Positions 26,879 to 38,759 of a stretch of 64,000 nt of DNA are shown one piece after another (position 1 is the first letter of the stretch; each line of letters starts with the position of its first letter). The notes under the pieces are model-generated. The model worked only from the letters and a program-made list of their open reading frames with translations, was not told the origin of the DNA and ran no database searches. The DNA is from Rhizoclosmatium globosum (taxonomy: Eukaryota > Chytridiomycota > Chytridiomycetes > Chytridiales > Chytriomycetaceae), in NCBI GenBank assembly GCA_002104985.1, contig MCGO01000017.1, positions 372,001-436,000 on the forward strand. The letters run 5' to 3'. The translations under genes were made by a program, and so were the position numbers.

Positions 26879-27039
26879 TGTTGGTGATGTTTTTTGTGTG
26901 AATCACTGGCGAAAGAAACCAAGGCTGCAGCCAACTCTAGCGGTCATTTATTAAATCGAATTGCTTGTATTCATGTCTCCCAGTTTGTATGTTGCGTGCA
27001 TCAATAGATTGCCGCATGAGTCCTCGACCCACACCTTCT

Positions 27040-27782
27040 TCAACTCAGAATTCCCTTCACAACCACTCTCGAACCAACTAAAATAGGCCGCACGAGGTTA
27101 TAAGAATATGTTTGAATGAATTGAAAGGGTTCCAGTTGACTTTCAAGGTGCGTGGATGCAATAGTCGCAAGGAGAGTGCCAGGAACAATGCATCCCTTGT
27201 AGCCCTCCCATAGAGCATAATCCTTGTCATAGTGTACCATGTGAGCATTATATGTCAAAGCAGAGTATTGAAATACGTGAACTGGCGAGAGGGATGCTGG
27301 TGCTCCCACATTGACGTCCAGTTCACCCTCCTCCCTTCCTCCTCAGCCGATTCCACATCCGGATACGCCAAACATCGCTCGTCTGTGAGAAACGGCGTAT
27401 CTTTGTCCTTCGCAAAGTAGTTTCGCTGCACCCACACGAATGGCGTCGCACCAACAACCTTCTCCTTCAAAATGGACGAAACCTGGCGCATCTCTGATTG
27501 CAGCACCAGACTTTGCGGCGCCGCTGTTTGCCAGGCAACGGATCCTTTTACGAGAAGGCGGCGGCGGCGAGGCGGAAGCTCGGACGCGAACGACGACGGA
27601 AGGTGGTCCGAGAAGTAGCCATCGCGAGACAGGGCACGCGGTCGGTTGCACAGCGCCAGATTAAAGAGCGTTGGAAGCGGTGTTTTGGATGCGTGTTGCA
27701 CTTGGGTGATCTCAGAGAGGAGGGATCGCAACAGGTGGATCTGCGTCTGATCAACGACAGCTTGATGTGCGGATGGAAGCAT
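27040..27782 (-). CDS. HTD2-like 3-hydroxyacyl-thioester dehydratase (hotdog fold)
   Basis: The second half has FQYSALTYNAHMVHYDKDYA followed by EGYKGCIVPGTLLATI. This is the hydratase pattern (N-x2-H-x2-H-Y-D) of the MaoC/HTD2 hotdog family. HTD2 dehydrates 3-hydroxyacyl-ACP in mitochondrial fatty-acid synthesis and so supports lipoic acid supply. The first half contains LPPRRRRLLVKGS and VGATPFVWVQRNYFAKD, in line with the N-terminal hotdog of HTD2 proteins. One 1-nt frame change near 27270-27300 separates the halves. The ATG at 27782 is chosen; a mitochondrial presequence is not obvious, so the start could lie further upstream. Confidence 0.7.
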
Positions 27783-28337
27783 CTTTTTTGGACAGACAAG
27801 GTGAGTTACTCCCTCCTTCCATCGTCATGGCCGTAACCTAATTAGTGCGCACTCAGGAGTCAGAATGAAGTCAACCAAAGACTTCTTGGTTCTTGATCCT
27901 GCATAAGCCACCGAGGATCTGCCAAGAAACGATACAAGCCTCAAACACAACATCACATCCGTCGCTGCTGTTTTGCGGCGAAGAAGAGAACATGGACTAC
28001 CAGCAGCATAACTTCACCAAACAGATTCCTATCTTGTAATGCAATTGCTTCAAGCGGTGGGATGTTGATGCTCTCGTCCAGGTGGCGCTGAATTTAAAAT
28101 TCAACGTTTTTTGTCACGTGCCAAGTTGGCGTCAAATTTTCGCTCAACTTGAAACATCCTCGCGTGCACGACTCCTGAGCGGCGGAGGGTACGGCACACC
28201 CGAGGGCCAAAGGAGGACGTTACTGAAATTAAAAACAATAAATCCATGTTTTCATTTTTAAGTTGGATCATATATAGAATACGATAAAGTGATTGGGAAA
28301 ACAATAAATGATTATATATCAACAATTATAAATATAG
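27783..28337. other. Intergenic stretch with no recognised gene
   Basis: I see no convincing coding sequence on either strand. The missing 5' part of the histone-like gene that follows is not recognisable here. The last 130 bp are AT-rich and end in a plausible splice acceptor (ATATAG) just before 28338. Confidence 0.5.
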
Positions 28338-28571
28338 GTGCGCGAAATCACTGAAGACTTTGTTAATGGTTCGTTGTTTGCCATGAATGAATCCACAAGT
28401 CTTCCGCCAGGAACATCTGTGCGCTTTCAACGAAATGCTTTTACCGTCTTGCAAGAGTGTACTGAAGCGTACATGACGTGTTTTTTTGAAGATGCTAATC
28501 TGTTGGCAATCCATGCTAAGCGTGTAACTTTGATGCGACAAGACACAACTTTTGTGTCGTCTTCGACATGA
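28338..28571 (+). pseudogene. Histone H3-fold fragment with enlarged loop 1
   Basis: The reading begins VREITEDF right after a splice-acceptor-like ATATAG, at the point where H3 reads VREIAQDF. It goes on to [20 protein letters not shown], then [18 protein letters not shown], matching histone H3 helices 2 and 3. Between DF and RFQ there are about 20 residues where canonical H3 has four (KTDL). The H3 tail and alpha-N helix are not found upstream. The C-terminus diverges after MRQD; shifting by one base gives a short LLCRLRHEM that loosely fits the H3 end. It may be a broken copy or the last exon of a divergent, possibly centromeric-type, H3. Confidence 0.55.
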
Positions 28572-28855
28572 AATGTAAATGAATTTAAATAAAGAATTTG
28601 ATGTACAATCCATTCTCGGCTTTGCAGCTTTGTGCAACAGAACAATGACAACGTTCAACGTCTTGTTTGTATTAACGTGGACGCGAGGAAAAGTGGATAA
28701 CAACTGCAAGAACATATGAAACTGGTTGGATCGCATAGAAGTGAGGCAGGGCCTTGACGGGAAGGCAGGAAGGGGGACGTTGGCGGGCTGGCGGGCTGGC
28801 GGAAAAGGAGCGGAAGCTGGTATAAAGGTGAATGCAATTACAGAAAAAAGTTGCC

Positions 28856-28980
28856 ACTGCTCACACTTGGTGTCAGTGGACATTGTTGCGAAAATGCTTG
28901 TGGTGCTCACACTTGGTGTCATCATTATGCAATTGACAGAATCAAAGAATCTTCTACTGCTCACACTTGGTGTCAGTGGA
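28856..28980 (+). repeat. Triplicated 18-bp direct repeat
   Basis: TGCTCACACTTGGTGTCA occurs three times, starting at 28858, 28904 and 28958. The first and third copies share a longer 25-bp identity and lie exactly 100 bp apart. The core ACACTTGGTGT is an imperfect palindrome. The copies fall in different reading frames, so they are not a protein repeat. A TATAAAG and a GCGGGCTG tandem repeat lie just upstream. Confidence 0.65.
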
Positions 28981-29106
28981 TTGATTATTTGGTTGTAGAT
29001 AGTCATATATATATTAAATAAAGAAGGAAAATAATCTCAAGAGTCATTTATAATGTTGCAGTTGCAAAGTGAAAAAAAGTATGGAATGAAACAAAACAGA
29101 CGCGTC

Positions 29107-31554
29107 TTAGTCAAAGTCTGCATCTAGATTGTCTTCAGCTTCATTGTAAAGTTGATTTGTGTAATCATCAAGGTCTTCAACATTGTTGAATTCTGTGTCA
29201 GTATCGTCAAAGACATTTATCCAGTCATGAGATAATTGACTGATAGTTGATGGGTCAGGGTGGGGTACAAGTATGACCGTCTTCAGGTAAAAATGGGGAA
29301 AATCCTTGCTGAGCTAGATGAGCTGGCACTGGACCTTGATATGTTCGCTGTCGCCTTTTGAATTTCATGGGAGATTCTTCAGGAGGGAATGTTGGGTTGG
29401 TCACGGTAGACAATTGGATAAGTCGATCGTCTTCATCAATAACATAATCCTTGGGTTGACAGGAATCAAATTCTTGGTCAGATATGGCTCGTAGGAGCAT
29501 CAGGCTGCGGAGTTCCCGTACTCGAGAAATCAGAACATAAAATCCACCAGCGTCAAGAGAAAAGTCCTGATGGAGTTTTGGGAATTCACGTTTTGATACA
29601 CTGAAAGGAGCCAGTAACAGTCGAGGCAAGGTGAGTCCTTGTACACGATAATCTGTTAGACAGAACGCAGGAGTGAATCCAAGTTGGGTAATACGAAAAT
29701 TGGCTGTCTTTCCACACATCTTGATAGCATCACTTGTCTGAGATTCAGCCATCACTGGAAAGATTCCTGGACCAAAGCCTACATCATGGTCATTATCTGG
29801 AATACGCACAAGCACATATTCAGGCATTTCAGAACTCCGCTGGAAAACTGAACCATCAACGCGGACAAATTCCGCAAAAGTTGTTGTAGAAGCCCAGTGA
29901 ATAGATACTATTTTCCCAAGTGTTCCGTTGGCAAGGCCCGCAGGAACACAGCTATTGGAACTTAAGCAGACATCCATGCCAACATAAATATCTAAGATGG
30001 GACTCAGGCGCTTGCCTTTCTCGTCCCCAAGTGTGTAAATGTAACGAACCATATCAGGTGTCAAGGGAAGTGGGGGCTTCATTTTGTTCCGCGGTTTCAC
30101 CGAAGCAAGCTTGGCCACCAAACGAAAAGTTGGATTTGAGACTGGACTGATGATGGGAACGTGCCTTGATGAAGCTATCATTGTAGCTTCTGCGGATGAT
30201 GTTGGATCCAGTACAAACAAGAGCAGGATGAGAGTCAGTGTTGAATTCCGCCCATTTTTCTGTTGACTGGACTTGAGAGTTGAGAGCGGCTCGAAACGCT
30301 GTGGAGTATAAACCAACACGAGCATTAGACAAGTGGTACCCAAACAGAGGATCGGTAACAAATCGCATGGATTCAGTCAAATAGTAGCAAGAAGTGAATG
30401 ACATGTAAACATCATATGCCTTCTTCTTGCGATAATATGCCTCTTTTTGGGAATCAGAAGCATTCTGGCTGACATTCGTTGGAGGAACAAACAGGTATTC
30501 ATCTTTGACAGGCCGCTTTTGGAACACATCCCCCAGCAACATTACAGCAAGACCTCCAAAATAGACATTATCTTCATCAGAAACTTGTTTGACAGTGTTG
30601 AAGGCCTTATTCAGCTTAAAGAAACTGTCTTGCCCTATCATGAAGGCCTCATCCATAACCAACAACTCCACAGCTTCCCACTGTTTATGATGTTCGGGTA
30701 AAAACTGCATTCCTTGAGAGAACCTTCCAACACGATGCATTGTTTCGCCCCCTATTCCACTGGCTGCTATACCTGATGGGGCCATTTTCTTGATGGCTGT
30801 GGGCCTGTTATACAACCTTGCCAATTCCATCAAGGCGTTCACAATACGAGTTTTACCAACTCCTCCTCCACCTGCTACAATACTGCGTGGTGGTGTCTCT
30901 GATGAAGTGGGCTCAATGAATCGTGAGACTAGGTATGAACCGTATGTGGCGAAAACGGCATGTTGCTTCAAATTTAAGTTGAATTTCTTGGAGACTTCAG
31001 CAACAGTTGGATACATTCCGAGAGTCTTGGCCATGTCATCAACAGTTGGTTTGGAATAGTGAAGGTTCACAATTACATCGGATAACTTTGGCAGGAGAGA
31101 CACTGATGCAATGGGAAACCGATTTGTAGGAACATGCATAGATGGGCCAGGAGTTTCTGGAATCTGAGCCAGAGGATGCCCCTTGTACTTTTTCAAGACT
31201 TGTTTCATTGCTTTCAAGGAATGAATAGCAGGTGCATGTGAAGAAGCTTTGTCCAAGTGAATGTGGTTGGGAGAACGAGTAAAATTGGTGAAGCGAGATA
31301 CTTCAGAAAAAGTGTTGTTGGCACTTTCACAATCCAAGTTGCAATAGATGGATGAGAACATTTCACTATCATATTCTACAGGCTCAAAGTCATCGTTGTC
31401 AGCATCCATATATGCATCACTGGCGTCTTTGGGCTCCTGAAGAAAATAGGGGATCTTGGAGCCTTTCTTCATCGGGTTCGTCATCACCATACAGATCGTC
31501 AGGGTCAATGTAGCCATCAACTCTCTTCTTGGTAACCTGTTGTTTTGCAATCAC
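29107..31554 (-). CDS. Helitron PIF1-like helicase region
   Basis: GGGGVGKTRIVNAL (Walker A, near 30840) and ELLVMDEAFMIG (Walker B, near 30640) identify a superfamily 1 helicase. AVMLLGDVFQKRPV is the next conserved motif, and TDYRVQGLTLPRLLLAPF near 29620 is the C-terminal motif typical of PIF1 and Helitron helicases. It unwinds DNA during rolling-circle transposition. A frame change near 30170 splits the domain. After another near 29270 the reading continues to an acidic tail ending at TAA 29107. Confidence 0.82.
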
Positions 31555-31612
31555 CTATGTTGTTGATGTGAGAGTTAGAAATGTGCTCTAGCTATTATAT
31601 TAAATGCTAACC

Positions 31613-34154
31613 TTTGACAAGTGCCAATTATCAAGGTTGTCAATGAAGCGGATTGTTGCAGCATTTTGGTGCGGTACCCACGAAGTATAAAAGGGAATGA
31701 CAGAGTTGGATGAATTTGTTGTGAAAAACATGTCCAATGATCGCCAGGGATATTGAAGCAACAATATGGACCTTGCGCGGCGTTCAATCAAGTTTGGTTC
31801 AGTGTCAGCAGATGAGGGAATGCGTGGACCAATTAAATTGGGGACTCGAGGTTTTGGTAAATAACGCAGCTGATGTGTAAGAAACTGTGGATGCGTAGGA
31901 GCTAAAGGAAGTCGCATTGTAGGTATTGTTTCTGCTGTCAAGAACAAAGGTGGCTGGGTCACTGGAATAGAGAGACTGGGACTAAAGGCTTGACTTTCAG
32001 ACTGCATACCATCCACTTGAACAGAAGAATCCATTGATTGTGGGCAGTAAAGTTGTTCACCCTCATCTTCTGAGACATCTGCCATCCATCCATTTTCAGC
32101 ATCATCTCCGTCTACTTCGGGGAGCTCCTCATTGTCATCCACATCAGAACTCACACCCTCTTCCATTTCTTCATGTGACCTATTTGATGTGTATATGAGT
32201 TTTACAACGTTACATTTTCAGTTTTTGAAATCACCTTTTATGGGCACCCGTTTTAGAGATCAATACTTTCTCATAATGCTGATCAAAGAGTCTCAAGCAA
32301 CACTGTTCCAAGACAGGTGGACGATGCATATAATCGAAAAAATGTCCAACAGTGAATTTCCTGGAATTTGCATCATAGGACAGGCTCATATTTATCTCAG
32401 TTTGTGCTGATTGGAACATATCAAGTCCTTGACATAGTAGGAGGGGTTTAAAGTCACAACTGAAATGACCAGACGTATGCGTTGTTAAAAACAAAGCAGC
32501 CAGTGAGGAAGATACCTCCATCATGTTGGATTCCATTGACATCAATGACATGAGACGTCGTAATCCGCGACGATATGGCTCTAAGTCAGGATCTTCGTTT
32601 GCTATCCGTTTCTGATACCGGGTGGCAATTGCAGCTAGAGCAGCAACTTGAACACTAAGGGAAGCCTTGGTGGCATACTTTGTGGCGTAGAGAACTACAT
32701 CAGCACCATCTCCCAGTTGCAAGAAGCGACTATCATGGTTCCCAGGAATACATGAGAACCACACATCGCAAATGTTGTTCAAGTAATTACATCCCAATTC
32801 AGTATGGAATCGATATTTGTTGTCCTTGTTGAATCCAGTTTGTTCCAAGTTTTGATGAGGCATACGGTAACGGCACTTCTCACCTTTCTTAAAGCATCCT
32901 GCGCCTTTGAAGTGAGAGAACAATCAGTGAGGGTCAACACCAGAAGAAAGGATGAAAATACAAACAATGATAGTGGTAATGTTCTTGAACATGGTGAAGA
33001 AAGATTGATTTTTGTATTGCTGCAACAAGAGGCTTTTCACTAAAAGGAGCAAGAAGAGTTCCTAGATTCAGAACGTGTGATTCTTGGACAATTGGGAGGG
33101 AGTCTGGGTCTTGGAGACGAAGGTCCTCTATTGCTGATGTGATGGAGGTTTTCAACAACTCTGGACTTGAAAACCGCTGAGAACAACTTGTGCACATGGC
33201 AAGCTTTGGCGGTGGAGACTTTTTTGACCTTCGGCCACGGAGTTTTGGACTCAAGTGAATAGGGATCAATGACCCTAAAGGACAGGAATTGCAACATTGT
33301 GGCTTGTACTTGTCAAACTCGTAGATTGGATAATTGGAAGAGACAACTGACTGCAAGAACGTGTCATAACCATCTTTCCAACCTGATTCTTGAATACGCG
33401 TTGCCCATTCTTTCTCACTACGGGGAGCACCATGAATCCAGGCAACTCCGTGTGTGTGAAGAGTCCCTCCTTCTTGACATTCTATAAAATGTGCTATGGC
33501 TTCCAGAAATCCATATGCACCACCTTGTGAATATGAACGACCAGCTTGCATATCAAATCCAAGGACATGTTTAATGAACAAGTCAAGCACCACCAAGAAT
33601 GTGTCGCAGCCACAACAGGGTTGTCTAGCACTACTTTAAGCATTGCTTTCCCATCAGGCATATGAGCAGGAGTGATATCTTCATATCGAATGTCTTTGGG
33701 CATCAGCTCATGTGCATAGAATGCCAAAAGAGCAGAACCTGTGTCACTGGGAGTAAGTGTCCAGAAGATGTTGGGAACACCACGATCAAATTGAAGTGAT
33801 TCTAACTTGACGCGATTCTTGGCACGTTCGGCACTTGAACCTGGAAACTTGGCAACACCTGATGAGCGAACAGTAGAAATAAGACGAGAAACACGTTTCA
33901 CTTGTTCGGTTTGAGGCGGAGTTGCTTGAAACAGATCTCTGGCACGAGCGCATTCCATTTCCCAATCATAAAAAGCCTTGACGTCAGATGGATCCAAGTT
34001 TGCAGCATCATGAGCAATAGATGGATTGCCTTTGCACTTGAGATGCATAGAGGTGAGTGCACCAGACATGGAAAGCTTGTCATGAGCATAGAGTACAAAA
34101 TCAGGATCATTACGAAATCCAAGTGCACCAAGTCGAAGGTAATAGGATACAATA
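31613..34154 (-). CDS. Helitron Rep (HUH endonuclease) region
   Basis: GVPNIFWTLTPSDTGSALL near 33720-33790 fits the start of the Helitron N-terminal domain. EGGTLHTHGVAWIHG near 33440-33470 provides the HUH motif (two His that bind the metal). GNHDSRFLQL and DVVLYATKYATK near 32680-32740 provide the two-Tyr motif used to cut and join DNA strands. FSHFKGAGCFKKGEKCRYRM near 32870-32910 is the Cys-rich stretch usually seen between them. Frame changes near 33560 and 32930 interrupt the reading. An intron (31555-31612) joins NLDNWHLSK to VIAKQQVTKKRVDG of the helicase part. Confidence 0.78.
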
Positions 34155-34202
34155 CTATGCATTGTTTAGGAATATTTGATGTTAACAAGCTTAAGAACTC
34201 AC

Positions 34203-36150
34203 GCTTTAAGTGAATATTTGTGCTTGCGCCGGGAATCACCTGGGCCCCCTTGGCCATAGGGAAAGTGACGAACATAACTCATAGTCATTTCATGTTGTGA
34301 TTTGATCAATTGGCCAGAATGCTTTATAACAAGTGTTCCAGGCCTGACTGTAGAGTCAATTGAAGCTTGTGGCGTTGTTGGGCTTTCACAAGTAGCATTC
34401 TGTTTAGTTAATGAAGTTAGCATTAGAATTGTGACAAAAATGCACACACTTTTGCAGTAGTGTCTGTAACAGACGAGTCTGCAATAGCAGACTCAATAGT
34501 TGCTTCTAAACGAGACATAGACGATGCTGATTCCAAATTGACTAGCCCAGATGCATATTGCAGAACTGTGATTCCATTTGGAGCTGTAGACTCAAATTCT
34601 GGTTGACGAACTGATTCAACATTTCGTTCAAGTGAGTGTAGAATTCCAGAGAGATGGCGATATTCTGTTTCACCAAGTGTTGAAGCATCTAATCGCTCAA
34701 TAACACCTTCAGGAGTGATGGATGAAAGAATGTGAGAGTTTAATGGCAGGCCGCGAGCAAATTGGTTGTTTGCCAGCAAGAATTCACTGGCGGCACGAAT
34801 CTTGTCAACATTTTGCAGGAAAGGAGTTTTTGAAGCCAACTCCTGGGCAGAATCAAATGGACCCGCCAGGATAGCACGGTAGTTTCCAGACACATAAGTA
34901 GGTAAGCACTGTGCTGCGGTGCGTTGCGAACAATCCCATGACATGAAATGTGACGTAACCACCTTGTTTTTGCCTCCCTTTAAGAACGACAACTTGGCAC
35001 GAGTTTGGCAAAGTGTTACAGTTTGGAGTTCAGATGAGTTGAGAGCATCAAGAATGTCTGAACGACCCAATGAAGTAATCAGCTATTGCAAAACGAGTTG
35101 GATAATAGCTTTTGCTTGGGTCAAAGCCCCGATTAAGTCTGCAGATAGTTTTCCAAGTCCCTGCATGAATCCAGACATAAGGTATGTTGCCATCAACAAG
35201 ATGAAATGCGGTGCGGTCAAGGGCCATTCCTTTCAAACGAATATCCAAGTCACCGAGGTCATAAAATTTGACCAACTTTTGGTCCATACCCGCGGGATGC
35301 TTATACATTGCATTCATTATGCGAATGGGGAGCTCCATCACTGGAACAAGGACAAGATCCGAAAATCGACACAAAGAGCCAGAAATGAGACACGTTTGAT
35401 AAGCAAGGTTTGCATGAGTCAGCGACTCCTTGAATTTAGCAATTATAGCCTCCTTTCGCTCTAACGTAATTGGCGTCAACAAGCCATCACGGTGAAGAAC
35501 AGAGACAATATCTGGAGCAAGGAATTGAGCTTCAAAGTCAGCTAACTTTAAGGCTTTGGAAACTCGATAACGTTCTCTCGCGCTTTAGCCAATCTAAAAT
35601 CAACCTATTAAACCAAGAGACCAATCAAGACAGCACCGATCATTTCGTTCCTCGTGGGTTTCCCGTTCCCTGGCCTCAATGTGAGCAATACGATTGATAA
35701 CTAATGTAGCATTTCGCTGTGCCTCGCTTTGAACAGCTCGTCGTTGATGAGATAACTTATTCGATGCTCGTCTGTTCAGAATTAGCACTTTCCTTTTGTT
35801 CCTATCAAAACAAACCGATCGTCTAGAGCTTGTGGTTTAGAAGGTGCTATTGATTTGGCTCCAGAGTCAACAATATATGGTACTGCAGTAGTAGTTGCAT
35901 GAATCGGTGGTGAATACGGCGTAAAGGTGGCGTCGAGAACAGTGATGAGATTGGCGGAAGTGAAAGCGAATCCAGAACTTTGAACAGGTGGTAACGTTGG
36001 CGGTGTGTTTGTTCCAGTGGTTGTTTGAAGGGGAGGCAGTGTTGTTGTAAGCGGAGCAAGTAGATAAGGGGCATTGCGACGGTTGCAAACAGCATCAGTG
36101 TGATCGTTTAATCTGCAGCGCTCGCAATACAGGGATACAACCCGAGGCAT
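34203..36150 (-). CDS. Helitron protein, N-terminal region with zinc-knuckle-like start
   Basis: The ATG at 36150 begins MPRVVSLYCERCRLNDHTDA, and the Cys spacing suggests a small zinc-binding motif. A stretch of Pro/Thr-rich linker is followed by a basic region (35600-35790, ARERETHEERNDR) like the charged stretches near the start of other Helitron proteins. From 35480 to 34450 a globular region with WIHAGTWKTICRLNRGFDPS and HFMSWDCSQRTAAQC precedes Rep; it resembles the conserved pre-Rep region of eukaryotic Helitrons. Introns at 34400-34449 and, at its end, 34155-34202 join it to Rep. Confidence 0.65.
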
Positions 36151-36826
36151 TGTAGTTTCAGTAAGTGTTTGACTTTCTGGAACAGAACGATCTGTGGACG
36201 ACGCCCCATTAACAGACTTAAATGCTGCTCCTTTCCTGAGCAGCAACAATACTTGAAAGAAGAAGGAGTACCAGTAGTAATGGAAGCATACGTAGGATGT
36301 TTGTTTTCAAATAATCTTATCTATTCATACAAGATATAAACCATTGATGTGAAAGACATATTTATACTCGATTAATGCGGATCAATAATTAAGAATCAAT
36401 CTTGAGGCGGTGGGTTTCTTTGGTGAGGTGTCGTTGGTTGGGTAAGTCGTCGCTGGTTGGGTGAGTGCCAAAGCAATTCATTCGCAACAATTTTTGCCAA
36501 GTACCAGCCACTTTTTCTCGCGCACACAAGAAATCGCCAAGTTGCACGGGTTTTTTCTTGTGACAACAGGAAATCGCCAGGGCAGAACACCAACAGCCAG
36601 CTGGTCCATCTCCAACCCAAGCCCTGACATCCACATCTCCACTGCACATGTGACTTTTGGGGACGGACACGAAAAACCTCTCTGGCAGGGCTCGAAACAG
36701 AAAGTAGTACCAAAGGTTCCTACGAACCCTGTTCTCGAAAATTTTATTTTCGACACCAAAGCTCTACGGACTGCTTTGGCATGATCCAAGAACTTTCCAT
36801 TTTGATATCATTAAACATCCTCAAAA
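36151..36826. other. Intergenic stretch, possible Helitron 5' flank
   Basis: No supported gene. Long open frames exist on both strands at 36390-36790 but overlap each other and show no recognisable domain. The part next to 36300 may still belong to the Helitron. It ends at the start of the EXORDIUM-LRR gene. Confidence 0.45.
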
Positions 36827-38628
36827 ATGATCTTCTCAACTGTGATTAAGGTCACCACCCTCTTCCCTCGCTTCAACAAGTGTTTCTGCCGCCAGCAGAA
36901 ACGCTAAAATCCACCCTGTTCGCGACTTTGAATGGAAACCCAGACACCACCACCTTTGGTCTCAACCAAGAGGCAATGCTGCCCCTGTGATCCTTCACCC
37001 AACGCTGACACGCCTGTCATGGCCGCTCCAATGAACCTCTACTTGATCTGGTATGGAACCAACTGGACTCCTGAAACCCAAAGCAATCATCACCGACTTC
37101 CTTTCTGGTCTTGGTCAATCTGACTTTTGGCAAATTGCCGCCAAGTACTACCAGACCATCAAGGGACAGCCCAAGCGTTACGTCACCAAGGACCTCAAGA
37201 TTGCGGGCCAAGTCGACGACGCTTACTCGTTCGGGAAGTACCCAAACAATGCTAATGATGCCAACTGGAACGACATTCCATTGATCATTAACCAGCACAT
37301 CAAGGCGGGTAAGCTTCCATCTGACACCAACAGTTACTACGTTGTCCTTGGTGATGATACTGTCGTTGAGGGACCTGCCGACTCTGGTTCATGCGCTGCT
37401 TACTGTGGTATGTAAATTTTATCTCCAACTCAATCCGTGATGTACCAACAGTTTTCTTGGTGTATGTTAGGTTACCACACCAGTGTCAAGTCCGACCAAG
37501 TCTCAGCTGCTCAATACAACTACACTACTGGTATTATTCCAGACCAACCAGACTACGTCTACACTTGGGTTGGAAACTCTGATGCCTGTGGATTGAACGG
37601 CTACATCGGTTGTGGTGGTGACACTGTTAGTCCCAACGGAAACCGTGGAGTCGATGCTATGCTCTCCCCTCTTGCACACGAGCTTGCTGAAGGTTCCTCA
37701 AACCCAAACACATATGATGGACCAGGTGGAAGTGGTTGGAACAACGCTGACGGATACGAGAATGGTACCTTTTCCTTTTCTAAGTCCGCATCTTTCTGAG
37801 TCGCCAAAAATTACAGGTGACAACTGTGCTTATATTTACGGATCCAACCGTAAGTTTGATTGGTTCGGTGGATTCCACTACAACCAGGAATGGAACGGCA
37901 GAAAGTACCAGATTCAGCAATTGTGGGACCCAGAGACCCAGCTTTGCGGACCATCTTACAAGAAAGCTGCTTCCGACTGCGCCGCTCTTGCTAAGGTGTT
38001 CCCAACCCTCAACTTTGGTGACGACTGTTGCAACTCTGGATACGCTGACTGTACTAACGGAGTTGTTACTGCAATTGACGTTCGTGGTAACAAGCTCTCT
38101 GGTGAACTCCTCCCACTCATTGACCAGATCGTGTACCACTTCCCATGGTTGAACAGCTTGAGGCTCGGAAGCAACCATTTCACTGCCAATCAGTTCCCAG
38201 ACAGAATCTGTGAACTCTTGTTCCTCCAAACTCTGTCCCTCAATAGCTTGCCAATCACAAACGCTCAGCTCCCAGACTGTCTCTTCATCTTGTTCCAGCT
38301 TGAATCTTTCTCCATGACCAGCTCTGGTCTCGTTGGAGAGATCCCTGCATTCGACTTTGAAAACTTTGCTCCATTGAAGCGATTGATCCTTTCAAACAAC
38401 AACTTGACTGGAAGCATTCCAACTTCGTTGGCTAAGAAAGATACTCTGACCTACTTGTTCTTGAACGGCAACTCTAACTTGTCGGGTCCAGTTCCAAACG
38501 GATTCAACGGCTTTGGCGGTCTTTCCGCTTCTCCCCTTGCTAATGTCCCATACTGTGACTTGACTGGAACTAAGCTTTGCATTCCAAAGGGATACACTGG
38601 TCCAACTTGTGGAGCACCAGCTTGTTAA
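36827..38628 (+). CDS. Secreted EXORDIUM-like (phosphate-induced protein 1) domain fused to LRRs
   Basis: The first two thirds match the plant EXORDIUM/PHI-1 family: NLYLIWYGTNWTP, KAIITDFLSGL, WQIAAKYYQT, YVVLGDDTVVEG, CAAYCGYHTS, YTWVGNSDACG, NGNRGVDAMLSPLAHELAE and GGFHYNQEWNGRKYQIQQLW. LRRs follow (VTAIDVRGNKLSGEL, then LVGEIPAFDF and LKRLILSNNNLTGSIP) and the chain ends with a Cys-containing tail. Plant members are extracellular growth-related proteins. Introns: 37408-37470 and 37765-37816, both GT-AG. A hydrophobic N-terminus with an LASTSVSAAS-like segment suggests a signal peptide, but frame changes near 36850-37000 and 37075 blur it. The ATG at 36827 is the first suitable one. Confidence 0.8.
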
Positions 38629-38759
38629 AAACTAGAGGATATAGATTGATTCTAGATTTTATTGCAGTAAAAATAAATGCACGTGTGTTCTTCATTATGT
38701 ATATAACAAAAGCGCGTGCAACTTTAGCAGCCATTTGCATTTGATGTGAGTTTGGGGTG

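Larger units (their letters stand above)
29107..36150 (-). mobile_element. Helitron rolling-circle transposon, coding part
   Basis: One long minus-strand gene carries an N-terminal Helitron-like region, a HUH-type Rep domain and a C-terminal PIF1-like helicase, the hallmark of Helitrons. Spliceosomal introns are clear at 34400-34449, 34155-34202 and 31555-31612, with another near 32170-32200. Frame changes near 33560, 32930 and 30170 suggest an inactive copy, sequence errors, or both. The TC and CTRR termini and the 3' hairpin were not located, so the outer limits are unknown. Confidence 0.85.

Noticed and set aside
28326..29006. 226-residue minus-strand open frame
   Set aside because: It is antisense to the histone fragment and crosses the direct repeats, with no domain or plausible composition.
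36233..36301. Short minus-strand frame beginning with a signal-peptide-like Leu-rich stretch
   Set aside because: It stops after about 23 residues and is out of frame with the Helitron protein; chance hydrophobicity in its 5' region is the simplest reading.
36389..36789. Overlapping open frames on both strands before the EXORDIUM-LRR gene
   Set aside because: They overlap each other, show no domain and have no clear start or splice context.
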